Positions 36,039-45,136 are shown, counted from the first letter of the stretch. The stretch: DNA of 64,000 bases from Dehalobacter sp. (GCA_023667845.1 JAMPIU010000073.1:62001-126000); one strand, 5' to 3'. Translations and numbers: made by a program. Notes: generated by a model from the sequence alone, not told the origin.

Positions 36039-38240
36039 TTACACCCGTTGTACCCGGCAGTTCAAGCCATTATATGTCCAAGTTCCAACCAAAGGATCAG
36101 AAGTTTCAAAGTCACCATTGGTCAGGACATTCGCGTTACTAATCCATAATCCTCCCAGAGTAGGCTCAGATGTTGGCATTTCCGGATACCACCAGCCATA
36201 TTCTAGGCTAACGACATCATTGCACATCTCCGAAATTTTCAAAGTAAATTCAGCTTTCCCGCGTTCTGTTTCAACCCGCACCCGGCAGCCGTCATCCAAG
36301 CCGAGGCTTTTAGCCGTGGCTGCGCTTATTTCTGCGAGTGGTTCAGGATGAACAGCCCGGAACTGGTCGAACTGGTGAAAGCTCGATGCATAAAAAGGCT
36401 GAAAACGGGCCCCGGTGACCAGCCCTAACGGGAATTCGGCATTCGGCTTTGGTGTCGGCTTCGGAACCGGCAGTTGGTCCGCCCCGATTTCTTTCAGGAA
36501 TTCACTGCATAATTCCACTTTGCCGCTAATGGTGGCAAAGCCTCTGGGCTTTCCTGTCTCCGGATCCGTCTCCGCATACTTGTAATACGAATTTGGCTGG
36601 TCGTACAGACCGGTACAGCAGTATTCCTCCCACGTAATGCCCGCCGGTGCTAGAGAGGCCTCCTGGGCGTCGCGATATGTTTCCCACGGCCATTCCTGGG
36701 GGTCCTGCCCGAGGCGCTGGCCGAGTTCCTTCCAAAAGTAAAAGTCGGCACGCCGTTCATAATAAGGTTCAACGGCCTGATCGCCACCATAAGCAATGTT
36801 TGCTGTGCCGGCTTTGGTCTCGATCAAGGGACGCTCCAGGACACCGGCCCCCGGCAGGATATAGTCTGCCAGCATCGAAGTTGGTGTTTGGAATAACTCC
36901 AGAACAATTAAAAGGTCCAGACTTTTCAAGGCTTCATAAATCAGATGCGTATCCGCCTGTGTCAGAAGGGGGTTAGACGCCATGACGATCAGGGATCTCA
37001 CCGGATAAGGCTTCCCTGTCAACATCGCCTTCCAGACCAAGTTCGGATGGGTTGAGGTTAGGTAGCGCATCGGCAGCCTTTTCTGATGCTTCATGGTCAG
37101 CTTGCGTACTGAGGCATAGCCTGTGTAGGCCTGCAGACGCAGTTTGTCCTTGGCAATATATTTCGGAGCGAGTGTCCCAGCAAAGCGCTCACTCAGCTCT
37201 AGATCAAGTTCGGGAATAAAGTCCGGCATTTCGCTGATATGAGAAGCCCCGGGACGGTCTACATTCCCGGTGATTGCGCGCAGGATGGACAGGGCCCTGT
37301 GAGTCGGAACGCTATTCGGTCCAAGCTGGTCAATTCCACGGCCGCTGTGTAACGTTGCCGGACCGCCGGATGCATAAAGACGAGCCACTTCGCTGACCAT
37401 ATCTGCCGAAATGCCGGTAATGCTTTCGACGTAGCCGGGTGAATACGGAAGCAGGTGTTCGGCAAGCTGTTCGAAGCCGTGACACCATGTTTCAACAAAT
37501 TGCTTATCATATAATTTCTCAGCGATAATCTCATGAAGAATCCCCAGGGCAAGGACCGCGTCTGTTCCCGGACGGACGGCCAGCCAGTGCGTGGCTTTCT
37601 GCGCAGACAAGGTTCTTCTCGGATCCACCACAATCAGCGGTTTTCCTGTAAGGCTGAATTCTTTGATTGTCCGCCACAATAAATTGTTGTCTGACTCGGC
37701 CGGATTTACTCCCCAAAGGATCAGACAAGATGTTTCTTCGGGACTCAGTTCCATATCGATCGGCCAGCCATACGTCAGCGTGTTGATCCAGATTCCCGGA
37801 TTCCAGCATATCTGACCAATGCCGATGTTATTCGGACTGCCAAACAGGCTCATAAAACGATGCAAAGGCCAGTAGGTCGTATGAGGGCCGCCGATGCTCG
37901 TCGCAAGCACTTCAGGACCGTACTTTTCTTTCAGCAACTTCAGCTTTACAGCAATTTCATCGAGAGCCTGATCCCAGGATATCCGCTCCCACTGTCCGCT
38001 GCCGCGTTCCCCAACCCTTTTCAGCGGATAGTTAATCCGTTGGGGATGATCCATCACTTCAGGAGCCATCCGCCAGCGCCTGCAGCCGTGTTGAATGGTC
38101 TCGTCTCCAGGAAAACGGGTAGGGTCAGGTCTTACTTCCGTAACTTTTCCATTTTCAACCGTTGCGATCAAACCGCACTGGTATCCGCAGAACCGGCAGT
38201 TCGTTTGGACCTCTTTTATTCCTACACAGTTTTTTTGCAT
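36039..38240 (-). CDS. Molybdopterin oxidoreductase, acetylene-hydratase-like branch, stand-alone
   Basis: A 733-residue DMSO-reductase-family protein without Tat signal. [4Fe-4S] ligands Cys15, 18, 22 and 53; putative metal ligand Cys145 in GQICWNPG. DHPQRINYPLKRVG and WERISWDQALDEIA, DPRRTLSAQKATHWLAVRPGTD, and a C-terminal MGD-binding domain (SGKVELCSEFLKEIG onward) are all as in acetylene hydratase and relatives. The catalytic Asp that follows the second cluster Cys in acetylene hydratase is Gly19 here, so hydration of acetylene is unlikely. No dedicated FeS or membrane partner adjoins it; it is 92 bases after a radical SAM gene. Substrate unknown. Confidence 0.85.
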   Translation of the reverse strand: MQKNCVGIKEVQTNCRFCGYQCGLIATVENGKVTEVRPDPTRFPGDETIQHGCRRWRMAPEVMDHPQRINYPLKRVGERGSGQWERISWDQALDEIAVKLKLLKEKYGPEVLATSIGGPHTTYWPLHRFMSLFGSPNNIGIGQICWNPGIWINTLTYGWPIDMELSPEETSCLILWGVNPAESDNNLLWRTIKEFSLTGKPLIVVDPRRTLSAQKATHWLAVRPGTDAVLALGILHEIIAEKLYDKQFVETWCHGFEQLAEHLLPYSPGYVESITGISADMVSEVARLYASGGPATLHSGRGIDQLGPNSVPTHRALSILRAITGNVDRPGASHISEMPDFIPELDLELSERFAGTLAPKYIAKDKLRLQAYTGYASVRKLTMKHQKRLPMRYLTSTHPNLVWKAMLTGKPYPVRSLIVMASNPLLTQADTHLIYEALKSLDLLIVLELFQTPTSMLADYILPGAGVLERPLIETKAGTANIAYGGDQAVEPYYERRADFYFWKELGQRLGQDPQEWPWETYRDAQEASLAPAGITWEEYCCTGLYDQPNSYYKYAETDPETGKPRGFATISGKVELCSEFLKEIGADQLPVPKPTPKPNAEFPLGLVTGARFQPFYASSFHQFDQFRAVHPEPLAEISAATAKSLGLDDGCRVRVETERGKAEFTLKISEMCNDVVSLEYGWWYPEMPTSEPTLGGLWISNANVLTNGDFETSDPLVGTWTYNGLNCRVQRV

Positions 38241-38332
38241 AAAAATTCCTCTGTCTTTAAAATATATTATCTGTACATCGGTATTACTGTTCTATCTGTC
38301 TAAAAGACCCTATGTTTTTTATATTCGATGTC

Positions 38333-39625
38333 TTAAATTTTACTCAGTCTCTTCCCATCCATATTCGTCAGTTGGTAGGAGCAGAATGGCACCAAACATC
38401 CATCTTTACGAGCTACAGTCATGCTGCATTCCTGTAACCTCTTCAGATCCAGGCTGAACCCATCCATATAATTCATGATCACAACGGTCAAACCGAACCC
38501 TAGATCCGGATATTTCCTGAAAGCGATATCCCCCAATACCGACCCCTGCGGGCTGTCCGGGTCGAACGCCTCGATATATTCCTCCCGCGTGATCTTTCGT
38601 GTGAACGGCAGAAATTTCCCCTGATCCTCAATGATATACGTTGCTGAAGAGCACAACGGGTGGGAACACCCTAAAGGCAAAAAGTCATAAACCTTAATGA
38701 GACCGTTGCTTTGTTCCTCAATCATAAAAATCACGTCCCCCATGGTCAGCCGTTTCTGCATCACGACATCAAAACGGCCCGAACCAAAAGCAGGCTGATA
38801 AGCAAGACCGGCGATCACATCCCTGTTCTGCAGCGCGAAATTCAACACATCGCCCATTTGATTCTGGTTGATGCCTTCTATCACGGTCATTGCGAGTACA
38901 ACCTGAACGCCGGCTTTCCGGCAATTTTCAATCGCCTGTAATTTAATGTACAACAGGTTTTCACCCCTGATTTGTTCATATACTTCGCCGGTTAATCCGT
39001 CGAACTGCATATAAATACCGCTGATCCCGGCTTCGGCAAGATTAATGATATAGTCGGGGTTTTGGGCAATCACAACGCCATTCGTATTCACTTCAATATA
39101 ATCAAAACCAATTCTTCTTCCCATCCGGACAATCTCAGGCAAATTTTTACAGATGGTCGGCTCACCACCGGTCAGCTGAATACTGGTTTGGGGGCCTGAC
39201 TGTTTCAGAATCGCTTTATACTTATCTTCTATCATCTGAAGGTCAAAGTCATTTTGAGTTACACCCTTAGCGGCTTCGGCAGCCATAAAGCAAACCGGGC
39301 AGCGCAGGTTGCAGCGTTCGGTCACTTCGATCTCTGCCAAGGTACAATGGCGAAGATGGGAAGCACACAGACCGCAGTCATTCGGACAGCCTTCTCTGAC
39401 CTGTCTCGGTAATTGCGGTTTTTTCAGAGGAAGCCGGAAATCGTTCATCCAACGATAGTGATCAACATCCGGCCAAAGATACGTGATGACCGGTCCATGA
39501 TCAGGGCAGCTCTTTTCCAGATAGACGGCCCTGTCCCGAACGACGACTTCGGCATAAACAACCTTGAGGCAGACCGGGCAGACGCTTTTGGTATGGTCCA
39601 AGACAGCGGGATCATTTTTCTGCAT
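38333..39625 (-). CDS. TrsS-like radical SAM protein
   Basis: A 430-residue radical SAM enzyme. The N-terminus has a CPVC pair (Cys16/19) and CPDHGP; then GCPNDCGLCASHLRHC (extra cysteine cluster) and the SAM-cluster motif CNLRCPVC (about 104-111), followed by QLTGGEPTI. This order matches the TrsS / MJ0619 group of radical SAM proteins, in which the first CPVC cysteine can be selenocysteine in relatives; here it is Cys. It lies between two molybdoenzyme genes, so it may modify a cofactor or partner, but that is inference. Confidence 0.82.
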   Translation of the reverse strand: MQKNDPAVLDHTKSVCPVCLKVVYAEVVVRDRAVYLEKSCPDHGPVITYLWPDVDHYRWMNDFRLPLKKPQLPRQVREGCPNDCGLCASHLRHCTLAEIEVTERCNLRCPVCFMAAEAAKGVTQNDFDLQMIEDKYKAILKQSGPQTSIQLTGGEPTICKNLPEIVRMGRRIGFDYIEVNTNGVVIAQNPDYIINLAEAGISGIYMQFDGLTGEVYEQIRGENLLYIKLQAIENCRKAGVQVVLAMTVIEGINQNQMGDVLNFALQNRDVIAGLAYQPAFGSGRFDVVMQKRLTMGDVIFMIEEQSNGLIKVYDFLPLGCSHPLCSSATYIIEDQGKFLPFTRKITREEYIEAFDPDSPQGSVLGDIAFRKYPDLGFGLTVVIMNYMDGFSLDLKRLQECSMTVARKDGCLVPFCSYQLTNMDGKRLSKI

Positions 39626-39875
39626 GGCTCAATCTCCTTAACTATTTCATTTCGACTGGTACATTGCGAAACCGCTCGTCATTATTCCTGATCACCGGGT
39701 AATTCGCTTTCTTTCATTGAATACTTTCATTAAACTTGGTTTTCTATGCAGCATATCTAGATCAATTATAACCATAAAAATATGAACGTAGGAGGATAAA
39801 AGTACGAATAAATCTACTAACATCAAAAAGTAGAAAAGTCTTTGATCGCAAAGCATTAAGCAAAAGGTGGTAATG

Positions 39876-39918
39876 TAAATATAAACGTTAACGTTAAAAA
39901 CGTTAACGTTTATATTTA
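39876..39918. repeat. Perfect 20-bp palindrome with three-base loop
   Basis: Arms 39876-39895 and 39899-39918 are exactly complementary around AAA. Each arm ends in AACGTTAACGTT, itself a palindrome, so the site is nested. It lies 22 bases past the stop of the NrfD-like gene and has no T run. It may be a terminator/processing hairpin or an operator for the radical SAM gene. The rest of 39626-39940 shows nothing else. Confidence 0.6.
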
Positions 39919-39940
39919 TTAGAAACGGATTCCTATAAGC

Positions 39941-40876
39941 TTACCCTTTTAAAATTTTCATGAAATCTTCGTCGCCATGAGGCAGTTTTGCTCTATATTT
40001 CTGTTCTCCTGGCAGCCAGGTACGATCCTGCCCGCTGTATATGACCAGATTACGCATAATCACGCCGCCGAGCAGCACGCATAGAGTACCGATCGCTTTG
40101 AACGTGTCTGCAGCAACAAAGTAGTCAGCAAGCAACAGCAGGACAAGTGGTACTGCACTGCCGATGAAGAGGATGCCGCCCTTGAAGGCTGTGGCATAAT
40201 TGCCGCTGGTCCATCTTCTCGCCGTAATAGCTTCTCTTTCGGTCGTACCGCTGATTTTGATCCAGATATAGCCAATCCATAGAATCAGCTGCAGGGCCAG
40301 TAGAGCAGCCGCGAGCCAGGGCATCACATTGATCGCAGCCGAATCAGCTGCAGGAAGGAACAGGTCGATTAAGATGTGGCCGGCGAGTCCGGTTACCAGG
40401 GAAGAGATCAGGAACAAGCCCATGATCCCGGCTCCAGTCCAGAAAGGACGCGCTTTGTGACGTGCCAGCAGAACGCCGGGGTAGGTTGCCACAACCAAAC
40501 CTACGATTAAGCAAACAACAGCAAAGAACTTACGGACAGCAACCGCTCCGGTCCAGGGAAGAGCATCAAGCCCGAAGGAAGCGAGGATAATCCCGGCACC
40601 GATACAGAAAAGCATATTCCAGGCACCGAAAGTCAGGATCGCTTTCGGATTAAAGAATACCCGCCAGCCCTGAAAAGGTCTGCCTAGCTCAAGTACCAGC
40701 AGTCCGGCACCGATAGCAACACACACCGGGGCAAGAAAATTGCCCAGAACCGAGGTCGTGCCTTCACCAACTAATAAATCTGCAAGTGCAGCAATGACGA
40801 GCATGCCTCCGCCCATTCCGGCGAAAAAGAAGTCGACTGCCAGCATCCAACCCCAACCATCATGTTTGTGACTCAT
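39941..40876 (-). CDS. NrfD/DmsC-like membrane anchor subunit
   Basis: A 311-residue integral membrane protein with about eight hydrophobic helices, beginning WGWMLAVDFFFAGMGGGMLVIA, the NrfD/PsrC hallmark. LELGRPFQGWRVFFNPKAILTFGAW is the conserved loop near the quinone site. It anchors the molybdoenzyme and exchanges electrons with menaquinone. Overlaps the FeS-subunit gene by four bases. Confidence 0.9.
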   Translation of the reverse strand: MSHKHDGWGWMLAVDFFFAGMGGGMLVIAALADLLVGEGTTSVLGNFLAPVCVAIGAGLLVLELGRPFQGWRVFFNPKAILTFGAWNMLFCIGAGIILASFGLDALPWTGAVAVRKFFAVVCLIVGLVVATYPGVLLARHKARPFWTGAGIMGLFLISSLVTGLAGHILIDLFLPAADSAAINVMPWLAAALLALQLILWIGYIWIKISGTTEREAITARRWTSGNYATAFKGGILFIGSAVPLVLLLLADYFVAADTFKAIGTLCVLLGGVIMRNLVIYSGQDRTWLPGEQKYRAKLPHGDEDFMKILKG

Positions 40877-41436
40877 CGAATCTGCGCCTCCAATCCAAGA
40901 ATGTAAAATACGTAAGGTTCAGTGCCAAGCTCTCCAAGCAGCCGAACAACATGATTGCCGTTCACGAGCTTGGAAACTTCACCATTTGGATCGTCCAGAT
41001 CACCGAAAACACGGGCTTTCTGATGACAGGTTTGAACACAGCGCGGAACATTGCCTTTATCCACCCGGTCCATACAGAAATCACATTTCTGAACCGTTCC
41101 TTTTTCATGGTTAGGAACACGCGCCCCATACGGGCAAGCCATAACACAAGCTTTGCAGCTGACGCATTTCTTTTCTTCGACAAAAACGATCCCGTCGTCA
41201 CGGCGCTGGGAAGCACCAGTGGGGCAGGCATCGACACAGGGAGTATTTTCACAATGCATACAGATCAAGGGAATATGAACCATGTGCAGATCCGGGAATA
41301 CACCGGTCGGACCAACGGTCGTCACCGGATTGTACATCATGTCGACAGGAAGATTATTGTGAGTTCTGCAAGCTACCGTACAGGACTGACATCCTATACA
41401 AGCGCGTGTATCCATAACCATTGCATAGCGTGCCAT
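40873..41436 (-). CDS. DmsB/NrfC-like four-cluster ferredoxin subunit
   Basis: A 187-residue electron-transfer subunit with four cysteine groups: CIGCQSCTVAC (from residue 13), CMHCENTPCVDACPTGA, CVSCKACVMACPYGA, and CDFCMDRVDKGNVPRCVQTC. It wires the molybdenum subunit to the membrane anchor. Starts two bases after the A-subunit stop, with GGAGGG upstream. Confidence 0.95.
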   Translation of the reverse strand: MARYAMVMDTRACIGCQSCTVACRTHNNLPVDMMYNPVTTVGPTGVFPDLHMVHIPLICMHCENTPCVDACPTGASQRRDDGIVFVEEKKCVSCKACVMACPYGARVPNHEKGTVQKCDFCMDRVDKGNVPRCVQTCHQKARVFGDLDDPNGEVSKLVNGNHVVRLLGELGTEPYVFYILGLEAQIR

Positions 41437-41438
41437 AG

Positions 41439-43670
41439 TTATTTTCCCTCCTTTCCATCAACCTTGTAAATCTTGCATAACAAGCCTCTGTTGGCCCAAG
41501 TACCGCTGATCGGGTCACAGTCCTCATCCCGGGTGCTTGTCAATACGTTGGTATTCGATTCCATACATCCGCCAAGTACAGGCTCATTGATTTCTCTTTC
41601 CGGGAACCACCAGCCGCGCTCGGTAACAATGACTTTTGGGGAAACGGCCTGAGTTACATCGGCTCTTTGTTTAATTCTACCGCGTTGCGTTTCAATCCAA
41701 ACCCAATCATTCTCCTTGATGCCATACTCTTTTGCTGTTTTCGGGTTAATTTGGAAATGAGGTTCATGATTAATATAACGGACACTGCGGAGATTGAAAT
41801 GTTCTGAATGGTGAAAAGGCATAAAGCCATAGCCGGTCGTTAAGACCAACGGATACTCCTTGGCCAATTCCGGGTGATCAATCTCATTTTCAACCGGTCC
41901 AACGTATTCGGGCATTGGCGGATAGCCAAGATCCTTCAGGGTACTTGAGTAAAGCTCGACTTTCCCGGACGGAGTTGCAAAACCCTGATTGAGATATTTC
42001 TGATATTGTCTTTCCGGGAAATGGAACCGGTACCATTCAACAAATTCATCATAATTTTCAGTACCATAACCAAGAGGTTCAATTTTAGCAAAGTAAGCAT
42101 CTTCAACGGTTTCCCACGGCCAATGCTCACCTTGTCCCATGGCGACACCAAGGTCTTTCCAGAAATTATAGTCATTGCGACGTTCGTACATCGGTTGAAT
42201 AGCGCGCTGCGATGCAAGAAGAAAGTCCGTACAGCCGTAGCTGCTGGTGATGGTTGGACGCTCCAAGGCACCGGCAATCGGCAGGACATAATCGGAAAGC
42301 GCGGCGGTCGGCGTCATCCAGTACTCGCAGGTGACCATAAATTCTACTTTTCTAAGCGCTTCCAGCACAACTTTGCTCTCACCGAAGGAATTGACCGGAT
42401 TGGTAGCAGATACCAAAAGCGCTTTCACCGGATACGGGTCGCCGGAAATGATCGCCCGGAAGACCGAAGGTGGATGAGCCTCGCACATCCATTCGGCGGT
42501 AGGCGCCTTTCCCCAGATTTTTTTAGTTGCTTCAGCAATTTTGCTGTATCCAGGCCAGGTAAGGAGTTTAAACTTGTCGGAACCGATTTGTTTGGCTTTC
42601 TGTTCTTCCGGCAGGAATTCATTGCCTTCCATCTCTTCGTCAGTGATGTATTCACGGCTTGGTCCGGTCAGAAGGTCGGATCCCGGTACATCAAGATTGC
42701 CGGTAACTGCGCGGAGAAGTGCACGGGCATGTATCGCTGCACCGCTCACTCTTCCCAGCTGATCCACGCACGGACCCCATTGAATGTTGCCGGGCGTGTT
42801 CATCGCATACATTCTGGCACTTTCTCTGATCTGATCTGCGGTGAGCCAGGTCAACGGCGCGGCCCATTCCGGTGTAAACTGTTCAACATGCGCAAACAGC
42901 TCGCCGAAACCAACACAGCAGTTCTCGACAAAATCAGCATTATACAGACCCTCATAGAGAATGACATTCAACCAGGCCAAAATAAGGGCCAGGTCGGAAC
43001 CCGGACGCAAAGGCAGCCACATGTCGCATTTGGCGGCTGTTTCCGTAAATCTTGGATCAATGACCATAATTTTTAGGCCTTTTTCTCTGAACTCGGTCAG
43101 ATGGTGCATTTCCGGCAAACTTGAGACTCCTGGGTTCTGTCCCCAGAGCACCAGACATCGGCTGGCACCCAAATCAATTTCAAACGGGCTCCAGCCACAA
43201 ATTGCGGTCTCAATCATAAAGGTTGGAATCCAGCAGAGGTGTGAATTATGAAAACCGTTCGGGCTGCCGAAGAGATTCATGAAACGACGGCGGGCCCAGT
43301 CATCCGTACGCTGCGTGCCGCCGGCTGTCGCTACGGCTTCTGAACCAAATTCATCACGGATGGCAGCAAGTTTTGCTGCAATTTCACTAATTGCCTGATC
43401 CCAGGGAATCTGTTCCCATTTCCCTTCGCCCTTCTTACCAACTCTTTTCAGAGGGTAATTGATGCGGTCAGGGTGATCAAGGTGCAGTAAGGCGATATTT
43501 CCGCGGCAGCATAATCCGCCGGTATTGGTTGGAAACTCAGGATCGCCTTCAATTGCTATTACTTTGCCATCTTTGACGTACGCCAGTACGCCGCAGTTCT
43601 GGTGACAAAAGTAGCAGCATGACTTCTTTACCACAATACCTTCTTGTTCCAAATCAACATTTCTGTTCAT
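41439..43670 (-). CDS. Molybdopterin oxidoreductase catalytic subunit, acetylene-hydratase-like branch, membrane-linked
   Basis: A 743-residue paralogue of the enzyme at 36039-38240. Cluster ligands Cys19, 22, 26 and Cys54 or 55; metal-ligand Cys146 in SHLCWIPTF. It has the family segments DRINYPLKRVGKKGEGKWEQ and DPRFTETAAKCDMWLPLRPG and the C-terminal SGKVELYSSTLKDLGYPP. The position of the acetylene-hydratase catalytic Asp is His23. No Tat signal, so with its FeS and NrfD partners it would face the cytoplasm. Leads a three-gene operon; a sigma-54-like promoter lies 240 bases upstream. Substrate unknown. Confidence 0.87.
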   Translation of the reverse strand: MNRNVDLEQEGIVVKKSCCYFCHQNCGVLAYVKDGKVIAIEGDPEFPTNTGGLCCRGNIALLHLDHPDRINYPLKRVGKKGEGKWEQIPWDQAISEIAAKLAAIRDEFGSEAVATAGGTQRTDDWARRRFMNLFGSPNGFHNSHLCWIPTFMIETAICGWSPFEIDLGASRCLVLWGQNPGVSSLPEMHHLTEFREKGLKIMVIDPRFTETAAKCDMWLPLRPGSDLALILAWLNVILYEGLYNADFVENCCVGFGELFAHVEQFTPEWAAPLTWLTADQIRESARMYAMNTPGNIQWGPCVDQLGRVSGAAIHARALLRAVTGNLDVPGSDLLTGPSREYITDEEMEGNEFLPEEQKAKQIGSDKFKLLTWPGYSKIAEATKKIWGKAPTAEWMCEAHPPSVFRAIISGDPYPVKALLVSATNPVNSFGESKVVLEALRKVEFMVTCEYWMTPTAALSDYVLPIAGALERPTITSSYGCTDFLLASQRAIQPMYERRNDYNFWKDLGVAMGQGEHWPWETVEDAYFAKIEPLGYGTENYDEFVEWYRFHFPERQYQKYLNQGFATPSGKVELYSSTLKDLGYPPMPEYVGPVENEIDHPELAKEYPLVLTTGYGFMPFHHSEHFNLRSVRYINHEPHFQINPKTAKEYGIKENDWVWIETQRGRIKQRADVTQAVSPKVIVTERGWWFPEREINEPVLGGCMESNTNVLTSTRDEDCDPISGTWANRGLLCKIYKVDGKEGK

Positions 43671-44198
43671 CTGTTGCCTCCAGATTTTTAAATTTAAATA
43701 AATTATTTTATTTTAGACCCTATAGTCTGATGTTAAAAATCCACTCTGCCATATTCCCATTTTTTTCATTTAATAAATAGAATTGCTTATAAATGATTGC
43801 TTAAGAATATTCGCACATCTGCGGAAACATGTTTTGGCAGTTCCCTGTCTACGATTTCCCTCCTCTTAGTCTATACTCTCCATTCAAACAACCAATATCA
43901 GAATATTACATTGCAAGATTTATGCCAGATGGAGCATATGCTAAAATGGCTTAAACCAAGAATTTTTCAGCCCGTCGAGGATAAATGTTTTTCCAAAATG
44001 AAAAAATTTTTCTTTTTTAATTCTTTAAGTTGAAAAACGCACCAGATAATGCATATAACATTTGGGCAAAATACCATCAGGAGACCAAATCAATAATATT
44101 CAATTTACAAAAAAAATTAAGGAAATCGGAGTAGAAGGGGAATATACAATTATGATATACTATACTGCATATTATTCTATTTCGGGGTGAAACTAGCG
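43671..44198. other. Regulatory gap between the molybdoenzyme operon and rex
   Basis: No gene is supported in this divergent 528-base stretch. Near the left end AGACCCTAT (43715-43723) also occurs upstream of the other molybdoenzyme (38305-38313). The right third is AT-rich and probably contains the rex promoter, but no clear -35/-10 pair stands out. Confidence 0.5.
43912..43927 (-). promoter_or_regulatory. Candidate sigma-54 promoter of the membrane-linked molybdoenzyme operon
   Basis: On the minus strand TGGCATAAATCTTGCA has the -24 GG and -12 GC dinucleotides at the correct spacing (consensus TGGCAC-N5-TTGCA). The leader would be about 230 bases. rpoN is encoded at 53067-54452. Confidence 0.45.
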
Positions 44199-44858
44199 AT
44201 GGACGAAAAGAAACTATCCAGTCAGGTTGTAAAACGTTTGCCCAGATATTACCGGTATCTTTCAACGCTGCTGCAATTGGGAATCAGCAGGATTTCCTCT
44301 AAAGATTTGGGCAACCGAATGGGTCTGACCTCTTCTCAGGTAAGACAGGACTTTTTTTGTTTTGGCGGCAACGGCCTACAGGGATATGGTTATGATGTCA
44401 GCTTTCTGCATCAGGAAATACACAAACTACTTGGACTGCAGCATTCTCATAACATGATCATTATAGGGGCCGGAAGTTTGGGCCATGCTTTGGCTAAACA
44501 CACGAATTTTGAAAAAAGCGGGTTTAGACTTGCCGGGATCTTCGATGTCAAGCCTGAACTGATCGGCGAAAAAATCAGGAACGTTGAGGTCCAGCCCGTG
44601 GATGACCTGCCGAATTTTTTAAGCAAAAACTCTGTGGATATTGCGGTTTTGACCGTTCCGGAAAATTGTGCGGGTGAAGTCGCCAGGTTGGTTACTGATT
44701 TGGGCGTTAAATCTTTATGGAATTTCTCTCCGGTCGAACTGATGATGCCGGAAGATATTATTGTGGAAAATACCCATATGATTGACTGTCTGATGGTGCT
44801 TGGATATAACCTTCAGGAAAAGTCTCTGAGGGAAGAGTCTCTGAAAGAAACACCATAA
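44199..44858 (+). CDS. rex: Redox-sensing transcriptional repressor Rex
   Basis: A 219-residue NADH/NAD-responsive repressor. The winged helix has RLPRYYRYLSTLL and ISSKDLGNRMGLTSSQVRQDF; the Rossmann domain begins MIIIGAGSLGHALA and includes a C-terminal swapped helix. NADH releases it from operators. The start ATG 44199 lies nine bases after GGGGTG. The hydrogenase operon 336 bases downstream has a near-perfect Rex site. Confidence 0.95.
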   Translation: MDEKKLSSQVVKRLPRYYRYLSTLLQLGISRISSKDLGNRMGLTSSQVRQDFFCFGGNGLQGYGYDVSFLHQEIHKLLGLQHSHNMIIIGAGSLGHALAKHTNFEKSGFRLAGIFDVKPELIGEKIRNVEVQPVDDLPNFLSKNSVDIAVLTVPENCAGEVARLVTDLGVKSLWNFSPVELMMPEDIIVENTHMIDCLMVLGYNLQEKSLREESLKETP

Positions 44859-44964
44859 ACAGCAATTATTGTTGAATAGATCATAAAGCAATCAACAATT
44901 AGGCGAACAAATAGACATATAAAAATAGAATAATCGATTCAAAAAAATAACAAATAGTCCTGAT

Positions 44965-45000
44965 AATCTCCCTGTTAAAACTGAACCGGGAGATTTCTAT
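44965..45000 (+). terminator. rex terminator
   Basis: AATCTCCC (44965-44972) pairs with GGGAGATT (44988-44995), with inner GTT/AAC pairing, then a T-rich tail. Confidence 0.7.
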
Positions 45001-45003
45001 TTA

Positions 45004-45021
45004 TTGTTAAATAATTAACAG
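45004..45021. promoter_or_regulatory. Rex operator of the hydrogenase operon
   Basis: TTGTTAAATAATTAACAG matches the clostridial Rex consensus TTGTTAA-N4-TTAACAA at all but the last base. A second half-site TTGTTAA with an imperfect partner is at 45024-45042. It lies between rex and the hydrogenase genes. Confidence 0.8.
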
Positions 45022-45107
45022 CATTGTTAAATATATTAATAACTTTGCTAGCAATGTCTATTATTTTGCATTGTTATTCTGTTATTTTGTCAAATAAATA
45101 ACTATTC

Positions 45108-45136
45108 TTGATTTACATTTTGCCCCATATTACACT
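45108..45136 (+). promoter_or_regulatory. Possible promoter of the hydrogenase operon
   Basis: TTGATT (45108-45113), 17 bases, TACACT (45131-45136). The predicted start is about 50 bases before the first gene. The Rex site lies about 120 bases upstream of it, so another promoter overlapping the operator cannot be excluded. Confidence 0.4.

Noticed and set aside
36039-38240. Annotation as acetylene hydratase
   Set aside because: Overall similarity is evident, but the catalytic Asp next to the cluster Cys is Gly, so the specific activity is not supported.
43797-44033. 78-residue plus-strand frame between the molybdoenzyme operon and rex
   Set aside because: No ribosome site, low-complexity end and odd composition; the region reads as regulatory DNA.
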